This document shows, piece after piece, positions 46,111 through 55,169 of a DNA stretch of 64,000 nucleotides. Source of the stretch: Chloroflexota bacterium (GTDB lineage: Bacteria; Chloroflexota; UBA11872); NCBI GenBank assembly GCA_022824495.1, contig JAJDZU010000006.1:124001-188000 (forward strand), in the 5' to 3' direction. The notes under the pieces were generated by a model, which was given only the letters and a program-made list of their open reading frames with translations, had not been told where the DNA came from and did no database searches. How positions within the stretch are numbered: position 1 is the first letter of the stretch; each line of letters opens with the position of its first letter. A program made the position numbers and the translations under genes.

Positions 46111-47568
46111 ATGTCGAACCGACGACCCAACATCCTGTGGTACTGCACCGACCAGCAGCGCTTCGACACCATTGGCGCCCTGGGCAACCCGCACATTCGC
46201 ACGCCGAATCTCGACCGCTTCGTGGCGGAGGGCACGGCATTCACCCACGCGTACTGTCAGAGCCCCATCTGCACGCCCAGCCGCGCCAGCTTCCTGACGG
46301 GCATGTATCCCAGCCGGGTGCATAACCCGCGCAACGGCAACGGCTGGGTACATCGCGAGGTTGCCGCCAACCTGGTCACCCGCCAGCTGGCCGAGGCCGG
46401 CTATGACGGCGGGCTGGTCGGCAAGCTGCACCTGGCCGGAGCCTTCAATGGACGCGAGCCGCGGGTCAACGACGGCTACCGCTACTTCAAGTACAGCCAC
46501 GCGCCACGCAACGACTGGCCGCTGGATCAGCACGACTATGCCGCCTGGGTCCAGGCGCAAGGCGTGGATCCCTACGAGGTGCTGCTGCACAACTTCGATC
46601 GTCGTCACCTGACGGGCGCCCTGATGGAGCCCACGCCGGAACAGGACAACACGCCGCCCGACGTACACCAGACCACCTGGGGAACCGACGCGTCGATCGA
46701 ATTCATCAACCAGCCGCGCCCCGCCGACCAACCGTGGTTCCTCAGCGTCAACATGTATGACCCGCATCCCCCCTTCAACCCACCCTGGGAGTACTACCGC
46801 CGCTACGACCCGGACGCGCTGCCGGGACCGTACTTTCGACCGTCGGACCTGGAGCACCAGGATCGGCTCACCGCCTCGGGCATTGACTTCCAAAGCGAGT
46901 CGCAGCCGCCGGAAGACTTCGCGGGCAAGAAGGTCCAGGCCGCCTACTACGCGATGATCGAGCAGATTGACGAACAATTCGGCCGGCTGATGGACGCGCT
47001 GGCGGCGTCAGGCCAGGCCGAACGCACCATCGTCATCTTCACCAGCGATCACGGCGAGTCGGCCGGCGACTACGGCCTCACCCAAAAGGGCTGCCGCTTC
47101 TTCGACGGCCTTAGCCGCGTGCCGCTGATCTGGCGTCTGCCTGGCCATATCCAGGCCGGCCTGCGCAGCGACGCCCTGGTTGAGCTGACCGACATCGCGC
47201 CAACGCTGCTGGACTACGCCGGACTGCCCGTGCCCGAGGCCATGCAGGGACGCACGTTACAGCCCATCCTGTCTGGCGCGGCGTCGCCAGACACGCACCG
47301 CGACTTCGTGCGCTGCGAATACCTGGATGCGGTGGATAAGCCCGACCACACCTTCGCCACCATGTACCGCGATCGTCGCTGGAAGCTCAACGTCTACCAC
47401 GGCCACGGCATCGGCGAGCTATTCGACATGGAAGCCGACCCGCACGAGCACGACAGCCTCTGGGACAGCCCCGACCATCAGGACATCAAGCTGGACCTGA
47501 TGCAGCGCAGCTTTGACGCCACCGTCCTGGCCGCCGACCCCGGCCCGCCGAGGGTTTCGTCCTACTAG
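46111..47568 (+). CDS. arylsulfatase-type sulfatase
   Basis: A 485-aa sulfatase. The N-terminus is 'NILWYCTDQQRFDTIGALGNPHIRTPNLD' with the metal-binding Asp. The motif 'SPICTPSRASFLTGMYPSR' (Cys54 in C-T-P-S-R) is the formylglycine site. 'IVIFTSDHGESAGDYGLTQKG' provides the D-H pair near the end of the catalytic domain. It hydrolyses a sulfate ester, for example of a sulfated polysaccharide. No signal peptide is visible, so it may be cytoplasmic, unlike most. A formylglycine-generating enzyme is not seen in the window. Confidence 0.95.
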   Translation: MSNRRPNILWYCTDQQRFDTIGALGNPHIRTPNLDRFVAEGTAFTHAYCQSPICTPSRASFLTGMYPSRVHNPRNGNGWVHREVAANLVTRQLAEAGYDGGLVGKLHLAGAFNGREPRVNDGYRYFKYSHAPRNDWPLDQHDYAAWVQAQGVDPYEVLLHNFDRRHLTGALMEPTPEQDNTPPDVHQTTWGTDASIEFINQPRPADQPWFLSVNMYDPHPPFNPPWEYYRRYDPDALPGPYFRPSDLEHQDRLTASGIDFQSESQPPEDFAGKKVQAAYYAMIEQIDEQFGRLMDALAASGQAERTIVIFTSDHGESAGDYGLTQKGCRFFDGLSRVPLIWRLPGHIQAGLRSDALVELTDIAPTLLDYAGLPVPEAMQGRTLQPILSGAASPDTHRDFVRCEYLDAVDKPDHTFATMYRDRRWKLNVYHGHGIGELFDMEADPHEHDSLWDSPDHQDIKLDLMQRSFDATVLAADPGPPRVSSY

Positions 47569-47575
47569 CGACCGC

Positions 47576-48892
47576 TTAGACGCCTCTAAGTTCAGGCCCG
47601 GCCGTCACAAGCGTGTAGGCCGGGTTCGCCACCACAGCGGCGGTGGCGTCGCGCACGTCGTCCGCCGTGACCGCGTCGACCAGGTCCGGATACACGCCCA
47701 GGTAGTCGAGGCCCAACTCGTAGCGCTCCATCATCAGCAGAATGTTCGCGATTCCGTCGTTGCGTTCCAGGCGCAAAGGCAGCGACCCAACCAGAGCCTG
47801 CTTGCTCAAGCGCAACTCCTCGTCGTCAGGCGGCGTGTCGGCCAGCTGACGGGCTTCCTTCAAGCTGGCCTCGATGGCGCGGTCCACGTTCGCGGGGTTG
47901 ATCCCGGCGCGAATCGACCAGGGCTGCCGGGTCAGGCCGGGCACCGCGTAACTGGAGGCGTGATAGGCCAATCCCTGCGTGTCGCGCACATTCGAGCCGA
48001 TGCGACCTCCGAGGCCCAACTGCCCGAGGATGAAATTGGCGACGATGGTCGCGTAGTAGGACGGGTCGGTGCGCCGGATCCCCATCCAGCCGAGCAAAAA
48101 CTCGGTTTGCGTCTTACCTTCGATTGCAATGTCCTCGCGCCTGGGCTCGGCGGGCGCCGCCCGAGGCGCGTCGGCCGCCGCCAGCGCCTCTCGCCAGCCC
48201 GACTTCGTCACCGCGCCAGGCGCCGGCGCCCAGGCGCCGATGGTTCGTTCGGCCAGGTCCCGCACGGCGGGTGGGTCCACCGCGCCGACTGCCGCCAGCA
48301 CCAGCGATCCCGGCGCATAGGCGCGCGCGTGGAATTTCCGAAGGTCGTCCGCCTGAAACTCGCGAACCGTCGCGGCGTACCCGTCTTCCGGCCACCCGTT
48401 GGGACTCGACGGCCCGTACAAAAGCTCGCGAAAGCGCCGGGACGCCCGCGATCCGGGGTTGTCCTCGGCGTGGGCCAGCACGGTCATCGTCTGTTCGCGC
48501 ACGCGCCCGACTTCGTCATTGGGAAACGTCGGATTCGCCAGGACGTCGGTTGACAGGGTCAGCAGCAACTCCAGATCCTCGGCCAGCGCGCGCCCGCCGA
48601 GAGCCGCGTACTCGGTATCGGCGTGGAACGCCAGCGAGGCCCCGACCCGGTCCAGTTCTTCGCTGAATTCGAGATACGTGCGGTATTGCGTTCCGCGGCT
48701 CAGAGCGTCGGCCGTCAGGCTGGCCAGCCCGGCGGTCTCGCGGGTCTCGAGCACGGCGCCCGCCGCGTGGTAGGCCCCGATCGCCACGGACGGCGAGGCC
48801 GGATTCGGATAGACCAGCAGCGTCGCGCCGTTTTGCAGCGTGTGGCGAGCGACGCTGTCCGCGTTGATCGCGTGGCGGGAGCCTGAAGTCAC
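47576..48892 (-). CDS. M16 peptidase-like protein, non-catalytic partner
   Basis: A 438-aa M16 peptidase-family subunit. The fold is shown by 'AGLASLTADALSRGT', 'ELLLTLSTDVLANPTFPNDEVGRVREQTM' and, in the C-terminal domain, 'EFLLGWMGIRRTDPSYYATIVANFILGQLGLGGRIGSNVRDTQGLAYHASSY'. The HxxEH zinc motif is absent, while the R/Y pair that holds substrate in partner subunits is present. It overlaps the catalytic subunit's stop (GTGA) and is the second gene of a two-gene operon, so together they form a heterodimer that degrades peptides. Confidence 0.92.
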   Translation of the reverse strand: MTSGSRHAINADSVARHTLQNGATLLVYPNPASPSVAIGAYHAAGAVLETRETAGLASLTADALSRGTQYRTYLEFSEELDRVGASLAFHADTEYAALGGRALAEDLELLLTLSTDVLANPTFPNDEVGRVREQTMTVLAHAEDNPGSRASRRFRELLYGPSSPNGWPEDGYAATVREFQADDLRKFHARAYAPGSLVLAAVGAVDPPAVRDLAERTIGAWAPAPGAVTKSGWREALAAADAPRAAPAEPRREDIAIEGKTQTEFLLGWMGIRRTDPSYYATIVANFILGQLGLGGRIGSNVRDTQGLAYHASSYAVPGLTRQPWSIRAGINPANVDRAIEASLKEARQLADTPPDDEELRLSKQALVGSLPLRLERNDGIANILLMMERYELGLDYLGVYPDLVDAVTADDVRDATAAVVANPAYTLVTAGPELRGV

Positions 48893-50175
48893 GCCGCCGC
48901 GCCGTTGGCCGCCGCCGGCAGAAACCAGCCGGTCACGCGGGCCGGCTCGCGCAGATAGGTTCGAGCCACGCGCTGCACGTCCGCCGGCGTCACCCGTCGC
49001 AGATCGTCCGTAAGCGTCTGCGCCAGCCGCCAGCTGGCGGCCATTTCCAGCATGCCCAGCTGCACGGCCTGCGCCGTGACGCTCTCCAGCGCGATGGCCC
49101 GCTTCGCGTAGGTCTGTCGAACCACCCGATCAAGCTCCGCCTGGCTGGGCGCCTCGTCATGCAGCCGCCGAATTTCGTCCAGGACGGCTTCCTCGATCGG
49201 CTCCGGCGCGCCGCTCGGATGCAGGATTACCACCACCCGGTGGAGCGACGGGTCAATGTTCACCCCAACGTCCGCGCCCACCGAAGCGGCAATGCCCGAG
49301 GCCACAAATCGCTGGTAGAGGCGCGAGGTGCGCAGCGTGCCCCCTCCGCCGAAGGGCCCGCTGGGCGGACCCGACAGCAGGGCGTTGAGTACCAGCAACG
49401 GCGCGCAGTCCGCGTGCGTGCGTTCCGGCGTGTGGTGACAGAGCATCAGCACCGGGAACGGCCCAGGATGATGCACTTCCACGCGCCGGGCCTCGTCCTG
49501 GGCGGGTTCGCGCTCGGCCACTGATGTCGGCTGGCTGATGGCCGGGAAGCCCCCGAAGTGCTGATCGATCCGGGTCACCAAGTCGTCCGTGGCGAAATCT
49601 CCCACGGCCACGATGACGGCGTTGCCCGGTCCGTAATGCCGTTGGTAATGGCCGAACAGGTCGTCGCGCGTCATCGAGCGCAGGTCAGTCTTGCTCCCGA
49701 TCACGCCATGACCGTAGGGATGCACCTTGAAGGCCGTGGATTCCACGGCTTCCATCAGCCGGAACATTGGCGAGGCCTCGTGCCCCTCCCGCTCGGAGAT
49801 GATGACCGTGCGTTCGGCCTCCACGTCATCCGGGTCGAACACCGCGTTCAGCATGCGGTCGGACTCGATCTCAAGCGCCAGGTCCAGATGCTCGGCTGGC
49901 AGCGTCTCGTGGTATGCGGTGGCGTCTTCGTAGGTAAAGGCGTTAAAGGTGCCGCCTACACCTTCCACCATGCGGCCAATGTCGCCGGGGGCCAGCTTCT
50001 GGGTACGCTTGAACATCATGTGCTCGACCCAGTGGGAAGCGCCGCTCATGCCCTGGGGTTCGTCTCGTGCGCCGACCCGGTACCAGATGAAGAAGGTGGC
50101 GATGGGGGCAGTGCGCACCTCGCGGGTCAGCACCGCCAGCCCGTTCGCGAGCGCGTGCTCGCGTACGTCGTCCAT
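48889..50175 (-). CDS. M16 zinc metallopeptidase, catalytic subunit
   Basis: A 428-aa M16 protease. The zinc motif is HxxEH in 'SHWVEHMMFKRT' (His48, Glu51, His52), with the third ligand Glu128 in 'VIISEREGHEASPMFR', about 76 residues later, as expected. 'GGTFNAFTYEDATAYHETLP' is the conserved core of the N-terminal domain. It pairs with the inactive partner encoded just after it. It degrades small peptides or signal peptides and may act on mitochondrial-processing-like substrates. ATG at 50175 is a standard start. Confidence 0.95.
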   Translation of the reverse strand: MDDVREHALANGLAVLTREVRTAPIATFFIWYRVGARDEPQGMSGASHWVEHMMFKRTQKLAPGDIGRMVEGVGGTFNAFTYEDATAYHETLPAEHLDLALEIESDRMLNAVFDPDDVEAERTVIISEREGHEASPMFRLMEAVESTAFKVHPYGHGVIGSKTDLRSMTRDDLFGHYQRHYGPGNAVIVAVGDFATDDLVTRIDQHFGGFPAISQPTSVAEREPAQDEARRVEVHHPGPFPVLMLCHHTPERTHADCAPLLVLNALLSGPPSGPFGGGGTLRTSRLYQRFVASGIAASVGADVGVNIDPSLHRVVVILHPSGAPEPIEEAVLDEIRRLHDEAPSQAELDRVVRQTYAKRAIALESVTAQAVQLGMLEMAASWRLAQTLTDDLRRVTPADVQRVARTYLREPARVTGWFLPAAANGAAA

Positions 50176-50253
50176 GCTGGCGCGTGGCTCCCAGAGCGAG
50201 GGCGCGGGATGCTATCACAGGGACCTGCCGAGCCCTCTGAGCGAGATCTGAGC

Positions 50254-50631
50254 GTGGCAAAGCTGACACCGTCCGCATTCGAAGAAGTCGTGATGGAGGC
50301 CATCGCCTCGATTCCCGAGGCGCTGCGCGCTCGCCTGGCCAACGTGGACGTGCTGATCGAAAACTGGCCGTCGGACGTCGATCTGGCAGCCGCTGAAGTT
50401 CCGGAGGGCTACACCTTGTTCGGTCTGTACAGCGGTGTGCCGCTGACTGAGCGAACCTCCGGCTACAACATGGTGCTGCCCGACCGCATCACGATCTACC
50501 GCGGTCCGCTGCTTGCGGCCTTCAGCGACGTGGATGAGTTGAAAGACGAGATTCGCGCCACGGTCATCCACGAATTCGCCCACTTCTTTGGCCTGTCCGA
50601 TGCCGACCTGGAACGGCTGGGAGTTGCCTAG
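50254..50631 (+). CDS. zincin-like metallopeptidase family protein
   Basis: A 125-aa protein from GTG 50254. The HExxH motif is in 'VIHEFAHFFGLSDADLE' (His106, Glu107, His110) with a downstream Asp. This is the Zincin_1/DUF1025 pattern, where the third ligand is an Asp. 'EEVVMEAIASIPEALRARLANVDVLIENWP' is the conserved N-terminal helix region. The function is unknown, though a small peptidase is likely. Its stop is directly followed by the threonine synthase start, so they may be co-translated. Confidence 0.9.
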   Translation: MAKLTPSAFEEVVMEAIASIPEALRARLANVDVLIENWPSDVDLAAAEVPEGYTLFGLYSGVPLTERTSGYNMVLPDRITIYRGPLLAAFSDVDELKDEIRATVIHEFAHFFGLSDADLERLGVA

Positions 50632-51708
50632 ATGGACGCACCGGACCCGCTGCTACCGGCTGCGCTGCCCAGTGCCGCGCGCGGCTGGACAGCGCTGCGC
50701 GATCCGAACAGATACGGCATCTGGCGGCATCGCCCCGCGCTTGGGCTGTCCGCGGATATCCCGGAGATCAGCCTGGGCGAAGGCGACACGCCGATCGTTC
50801 CGCTCAAACGCTGGGGGTCGGCGCATGGCGTGCGGCGAGTCCTGGCAAAACTGGAATACGTGTCGCCGACGGGGTCGTTCAAGGACCGCGGGGCAGCGGC
50901 CGTAATCGCGGTGCTGGCCGGGGCGGGTGTGACGTCCGTTGTCGAAGACTCATCGGGTAACGCCGGCGCCGCCATGGCGGCATACGCGGCGCGCGCCGGC
51001 CTGCGGGCGCGGATCTTCGTGCCGGAGTCCGCGCCGGCGGCCAAGCGCGACCAGATTGCGGGCTATGGCGCCGAGGTGGTGGCGGTCGCCGGCAGCCGCG
51101 AGGACGTGGCGACGGCGGCCGAACATGCGGCGCACGCCCCCGACGTGGCCTACGCCTCCCATGCCCGCCACCCGGCGTTCGTGGAAGGAACCAAGACCTT
51201 TGGCCTGGAAATCGCCGCCGCGCTTGCCGACGACCCGCCGCTACACATCGTGCTGCCGGTGGGCAACGGCGGCCTGCTGCTCGGCGCCTTCAAGGCCTAT
51301 GGCGAATTGGCGGCGGCGGGCTACCAGGTATCCCTACCCCGGCTGCATGCCGCGCAGACGTCAGCCTGTGCGCCGCTGGCTGCGGCGTTCGCCGCCGGCG
51401 CCGACGCGCCGCTGCCTGTCCAGGCGCAACCCACGGTGGCCGGCGGCGTGGCCGTGGGCCGCCCGGCCCGCGGCGCCGAGGTGCTGGTGGCCATCAGGGC
51501 CTCGGGCGGCAGCACCGTTCAGATCGACGATGACACGGCTCGCCGCACCCGTGCCGACCTGTCCCGACTCGAGGGCGTGGACCTGGAGTACACCTCGGCC
51601 GTCGGTTTTGCCGCCGCGGCGAGTCTACGCGCGTCGGGCGTAATCGAATCCGCTGACCGAGTACTGATCGCGGCGACCGGCATCGGTCTGAAGGACGCCG
51701 GCGTCTAG
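50632..51708 (+). CDS. thrC: threonine synthase
   Basis: A 358-aa PLP enzyme of fold type II. The PLP lysine is Lys84 in 'PTGSFKDRGAAAVIAVL', the usual S-F-K-D-R motif. 'VEDSSGNAGAAMAAYAARAGL' binds the phosphate, and 'LPVGNGGLLLGAFKAYGEL' is the glycine loop. It makes threonine from O-phosphohomoserine. Length and pattern fit ThrC best; a related PLP lyase such as cysteate synthase is possible. It begins immediately after the zincin stop codon. Confidence 0.85.
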   Translation: MDAPDPLLPAALPSAARGWTALRDPNRYGIWRHRPALGLSADIPEISLGEGDTPIVPLKRWGSAHGVRRVLAKLEYVSPTGSFKDRGAAAVIAVLAGAGVTSVVEDSSGNAGAAMAAYAARAGLRARIFVPESAPAAKRDQIAGYGAEVVAVAGSREDVATAAEHAAHAPDVAYASHARHPAFVEGTKTFGLEIAAALADDPPLHIVLPVGNGGLLLGAFKAYGELAAAGYQVSLPRLHAAQTSACAPLAAAFAAGADAPLPVQAQPTVAGGVAVGRPARGAEVLVAIRASGGSTVQIDDDTARRTRADLSRLEGVDLEYTSAVGFAAAASLRASGVIESADRVLIAATGIGLKDAGV

Positions 51709-51725
51709 ACCTGCGCTTCCTTGCG

Positions 51726-52340
51726 CTAGACCGGCCGCATCGGCGCGTCGGAGTCGCTGGGCTTTACCCGGATCACGCGCGTCTGAACCGTCAGGTCATG
51801 CAAGCTGCGCCGGTCCGGTCGGTGGATCACCACGTACACCAGCAGCACCTGCACCAGGGCCGGCAGGATGGCCCAGCCGGTGGCCTGGGCGACCCCAAGC
51901 ATGACGCCCAGGGCGATCTCGCGAACCAGGATTTGCAGAGGTCCGGCCGGGCCTCCGTCTGAACCGACGAGCCGCAGTCCGAGCGCCAGCTTGCCCAGCG
52001 TGAATCCAAAGGCGGACTGCGCCGACCAGCGATAGAGCACCTCGAAGATCAGCATCCACAACGCCAGCGACGGGTCGATGGCCGGCGCTTCGAGGTCCAT
52101 GCTGATGATGCCCGAGGCTACGCCAATCACGGTTGTCGTCAGCGCGACGAGCAGCGAGTCAATGACGTACGCGCCGACGCGCCGGTAGACCAGCCCCGAA
52201 TCGGCAGCGAATCCCCCCAGCCCGCCGGTTGCCGGCGGCCGGTCGTCGGAATCCCCCGGTTCGGGCCACTCGGGCCCGGGAGGTGGATCGTCGGGGGACC
52301 TGCGAGGCGGCTCGCGGTCACCCTCGTTCGGATCCCTCAC
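51726..52340 (-). CDS. RDD family membrane protein
   Basis: A 204-aa protein from GTG 52340. A Pro-, Asp- and Glu-rich cytoplasmic N-terminus (about 45 residues) precedes the RDD domain: 'YRRVGAYVIDSLLVALTTTVIG' carries the R-x-x-A-x-x-I-D motif, and 'FGFTLGKLALGLRLVGSDGGPAG' the second conserved helix. Three or four hydrophobic helices are predicted. The function is unknown; some members act in ion exchange. It converges on thrC. Confidence 0.88.
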   Translation of the reverse strand: MRDPNEGDREPPRRSPDDPPPGPEWPEPGDSDDRPPATGGLGGFAADSGLVYRRVGAYVIDSLLVALTTTVIGVASGIISMDLEAPAIDPSLALWMLIFEVLYRWSAQSAFGFTLGKLALGLRLVGSDGGPAGPLQILVREIALGVMLGVAQATGWAILPALVQVLLVYVVIHRPDRRSLHDLTVQTRVIRVKPSDSDAPMRPV

Positions 52341-52458
52341 GCCGCCTCCGTATTCGTTCGGGGCAACGCCCCCCGGCGTCGCCGACCGTGGTACCCCTCG
52401 CGGCAGTATCTCACCAGCGGGGACCTGCCGCCGGGCGAACGCGAACTCGCGTCACGCG

Positions 52459-52464
52459 TACACT
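52459..52464 (+). promoter_or_regulatory. -10 element TACACT, probably for a leaderless HAD message
   Basis: TACACT ends eight bases before the ATG of the HAD hydrolase gene at 52473, and no ribosome-binding site lies between. No good -35 was found. Together with higB it suggests that some genes here are translated without a leader. Confidence 0.4.
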
Positions 52465-52472
52465 CGACAACG

Positions 52473-53222
52473 ATGCCAATTCGCGGTGTGATCTTTGACG
52501 TCGGCGACACGCTCCTCACCCAGGAGCCGTTGGTTGGGTCGCCAAGCAACATGCGCGGCGCCGCCGCTATCGCGCCGCTGGTTCGGCCGTTCATCAAGGC
52601 GGGACTCACCGACGAACAACTGGCGGAATCGTTCGGCGAGGCCTTGCAGGAGGCGCTGGTGGAGGCGTATCGGCACGAGTGCGCCCTGCCCGACGCCCAC
52701 GGAATCCTGGCTCACGTGCTCGACGAAATGGACTGGGAACCGTCCTCCGAGACCATCGAAGTGCTGCTGCCGGCCTACTTCGATCCCTGGTTCAAGGCCA
52801 TGCAGCCGCTGCCGCAGGCCGTCCGCGTGTTGCAACTGCTGCGCGAAGCCGGTCTCCGAATCGCCGCCATAGCCAACGTCCTCTACGGCGAAGACCTGTT
52901 GCTCGAGCGCCTGCGGGCGCTGGGTCTGGCACCGCACCTGGATGCCCTGGTGTTCAGCACCGAACTCGGCTGGCTCAAGCCCCATCCCGCCCCCTACCGG
53001 GCGGCGGCACAACGCCTGGGTCTTTCGCCACGGACCCTGGTGATGGTGGGCGACGACTGGGAGATTGATGTGCGCGCCGCCCAGCGCCTGGGGATTCGGT
53101 CCATCTGGCTCCGCTCGGCCGATGTGCATCCGCGCGATGAATCCGCCGCAGCCGTCATCGACGATCTTGGCGACCTGATCCCGGCGATTGCCGACCTGGA
53201 TCGGCAGGAACGCGCCGCATGA
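52473..53222 (+). CDS. HAD-superfamily hydrolase
   Basis: A 249-aa HAD phosphatase-like enzyme. Motif I is 'GVIFDVGDTLL' with the nucleophilic Asp and the general-acid Asp two residues on in typical form. 'IAAIANVLYGEDLLLERLRALG' precedes 'LVFSTELGWLKPHPAPYRAAAQRL' (conserved Lys), and motif IV is 'VMVGDDWEIDVRAAQRLGIRSIWL'. A helical cap (residues 30-110) makes it a subclass I phosphatase. The substrate is unknown. The gene overlaps the next by four bases (ATGA), so the two are coupled. Confidence 0.9.
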   Translation: MPIRGVIFDVGDTLLTQEPLVGSPSNMRGAAAIAPLVRPFIKAGLTDEQLAESFGEALQEALVEAYRHECALPDAHGILAHVLDEMDWEPSSETIEVLLPAYFDPWFKAMQPLPQAVRVLQLLREAGLRIAAIANVLYGEDLLLERLRALGLAPHLDALVFSTELGWLKPHPAPYRAAAQRLGLSPRTLVMVGDDWEIDVRAAQRLGIRSIWLRSADVHPRDESAAAVIDDLGDLIPAIADLDRQERAA

Positions 53223-53953
53223 CTGGTCAGGCTCGCGCACGGCTGATGGGCATCGCCCGGCGCGTCTACCGCGTGCCCAGCCCCACCTACAACCACGCCT
53301 CACACCGCAACCTGCAGCGCTTTGGCGGCGTCCTCTCGGAGCCGACCCGACGCGATGGCGTGCGCGTGCTCAACGTTGGCGGCGGCGGCCGCCAGTTTCC
53401 GCCCGGCACGCTGGATGGCTTCGTGCGACAGGCCATCGTCAACATCGATGTCGAACGGCACCCTGGCGTGCATGTGCTGGCCGACGCGGCCCGCCTGCCA
53501 TTTGCCTCCAATGCCTTCGGCGGCGCCCTCTCCACGGCGGTGCTGGAGCACGTGCGCCGTCCCGGCGAGGCCATGGCCGAGGTCGCGCGCGTCTGTGCGC
53601 CCGGCGCGCTGATCTATATCGAGGTGCCTTTTCTGCAGGGCTTCCACGCCTCGCCCCACGACTACCAGCGCTACACCAGCAGCGGCGTGGCCGAACTGTT
53701 GCGGGACTTTGAGGACATCGAGGTCGGCGTGTGCGTGGGTCCCAGTTCAGCGCTCAGCTGGGTGCTGCGCGGCTACGTCAAGGGCCTGCTCAGCGGCTTC
53801 TCCCGTCACCGGCTGCGCGAACGCCTGGCCGAGTTCGTGGCCGCCTGGCTCACCACGCCGATCAAGTTCCTGGATCGCTACGTCGCCGACCGCCCCGCCG
53901 CCGAAGACCTGGCCTCCGGCTTCTACGCCTTCGCCCGCGCGCCGAGGGACTGA
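53219..53953 (+). CDS. class I SAM-dependent methyltransferase
   Basis: A 244-aa methyltransferase. Motif I is weak ('VRVLNVGGGGRQFPPGTL'), followed by 'AIVNIDVERHPGVHVLADAARLPFASNAFGGALSTAVLEHVRRPGEAMAEVARVCAPGALIYIEVPF', the typical continuation of a Methyltransf_11 core. The C-terminus has a hydrophobic amphipathic region ('GPSSALSWVLRGYVKGLLSGFSR'). It is coupled to the HAD hydrolase upstream. The substrate is unknown; a polyprenol- or lipid-linked substrate is possible. Confidence 0.85.
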   Translation: MTGQARARLMGIARRVYRVPSPTYNHASHRNLQRFGGVLSEPTRRDGVRVLNVGGGGRQFPPGTLDGFVRQAIVNIDVERHPGVHVLADAARLPFASNAFGGALSTAVLEHVRRPGEAMAEVARVCAPGALIYIEVPFLQGFHASPHDYQRYTSSGVAELLRDFEDIEVGVCVGPSSALSWVLRGYVKGLLSGFSRHRLRERLAEFVAAWLTTPIKFLDRYVADRPAAEDLASGFYAFARAPRD

Positions 53954-53954
53954 G

Positions 53955-53988
53955 AGCCCCGGAGCACTGGCCGACGTAGGGCGGGGCT
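53955..53988. terminator. possible weak terminator hairpin
   Basis: AGCCCCG (53955-53961) and CGGGGCT (53982-53988) form a 7-bp stem with a 20-base loop, between the methyltransferase and a convergent Gfo/Idh gene. There is no T-run and the loop is long, so the call is weak. Confidence 0.3.
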
Positions 53989-54970
53989 ACAGCGTGACTA
54001 CCCGGCTCTCCGCCGCGGAGGTGTAGGCCGCGTCGATGACGCGTTGGACTTCCAGGCCGCCTTCGCCGGTTAGCACCGGCGTGCCGCCGTTGATGCCTGT
54101 AACGAAGTCGTCGATCAGCGGCAGATCGTGCAACTCATGCTCGGCCAGCGTGAACGTCTCCGAGCGGTCGGGGCGCTCGACGGTGAATTCCTCGCCGCGC
54201 GCGAAGGGCACGTTGATGTGGCCCTCGGTGCACCAGACTTCATAGTCGCCGCGCGCCGGGTTGATAGACCAAAGCGCCGAGATCGTGGCCTGGACTCCTG
54301 ACTCGTACTGGACGATTACGGAGGTCGTGTCCTCCACGTTGCCGGGGATCACGCGTTGGTCGCTGAAGGCGGCCACGCGCGCGGCCTTGCCGGCCAGGCT
54401 GTAGAAGATGTCCAGCCGGTGGCTGCCCAGGTCCATCAGCGGACCGCCGCCGCTCTGCGCCTGGTCGACGCGCCAGTACTTGGGGTCGTCCGGCGTCATG
54501 GAAAAGGGGCCTGAGGTGTTGGCGTGCAGGGCGATCAGGTCGCCCAGGTCGCCGGACTCCACGAGCTCGCGCACCCGCAGGTTTATAGGATAGAACCGGT
54601 GGTAAAAGGCGATGCCCAGCCGCAGCCCGGCCTGGTCCGCCGCCTCGACCATGCGCGCCGCCTCGGCCGCGTCCATGGCCATCGGCTTTTCCACCAGCAC
54701 GTGCAGGCCGCGTTCCAAAGCCGCCAGTGTCTGCGGGCCGTGCAGGTTCACCGGCGTCGCCACGTACACGGCGTCCAGCCCGCCCGCGTCCAGCATGTCG
54801 TCGTAGCTGGTGTACGCGTTTGAGACCTCGAACTGCCGCGCGTACTGGTCCAGCAGCTGTGGGTCGCGGCGGCAGATTGCGACGAGCTCGCTGCCCTCGT
54901 GGGCCTGGATGGCGGGCGCCACGGCCCTGGCCGCAATGTCTCCCAAGCCCACGATTCCCCAGCGCACCAT
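53987..54970 (-). CDS. Gfo/Idh/MocA family oxidoreductase
   Basis: A 327-aa enzyme from ATG 54970. The Rossmann motif is intact here: 'VRWGIVGLGDIAARAVAPAI'. The signature is 'HVLVEKPMAMDAAEAARMVEAA' with the E-K-P motif, and 'MDLGSHRLDIFYSL' holds the usual His-x-x-x-D pair. It oxidises or reduces a sugar or inositol with NAD(P). It differs from the other Gfo/Idh gene at 39.3 kb in having a normal nucleotide motif, so the two are not recent duplicates. Confidence 0.93.
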   Translation of the reverse strand: MVRWGIVGLGDIAARAVAPAIQAHEGSELVAICRRDPQLLDQYARQFEVSNAYTSYDDMLDAGGLDAVYVATPVNLHGPQTLAALERGLHVLVEKPMAMDAAEAARMVEAADQAGLRLGIAFYHRFYPINLRVRELVESGDLGDLIALHANTSGPFSMTPDDPKYWRVDQAQSGGGPLMDLGSHRLDIFYSLAGKAARVAAFSDQRVIPGNVEDTTSVIVQYESGVQATISALWSINPARGDYEVWCTEGHINVPFARGEEFTVERPDRSETFTLAEHELHDLPLIDDFVTGINGGTPVLTGEGGLEVQRVIDAAYTSAAESRVVTL

Positions 54971-55169
54971 CGGCCAGCCCTCGCACGCGGCTACAGCAGG
55001 CACGGTACCCGCGTGCCAGCCGGTAAGCAATTCAAAGGACCGCCGCTCTCACCGGTCACAACCCTGCGAGGCGGCCTGCCACGCCAGCGAGTCCTGGAAT
55101 CTTGGCCTACGGGCCGTCCCATCCCTATTCGCTCAGGCCAAACTCCGGCCGGCGTGACGTCAACCGGAA

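Noticed and set aside
53955..53988. AGCCCCG...CGGGGCT resembling the acceptor stem of a tRNA
   Set aside because: The stem matches that of the tRNA-Arg at 57.3 kb, but there is no D, anticodon or T arm. It is only 34 bp long.
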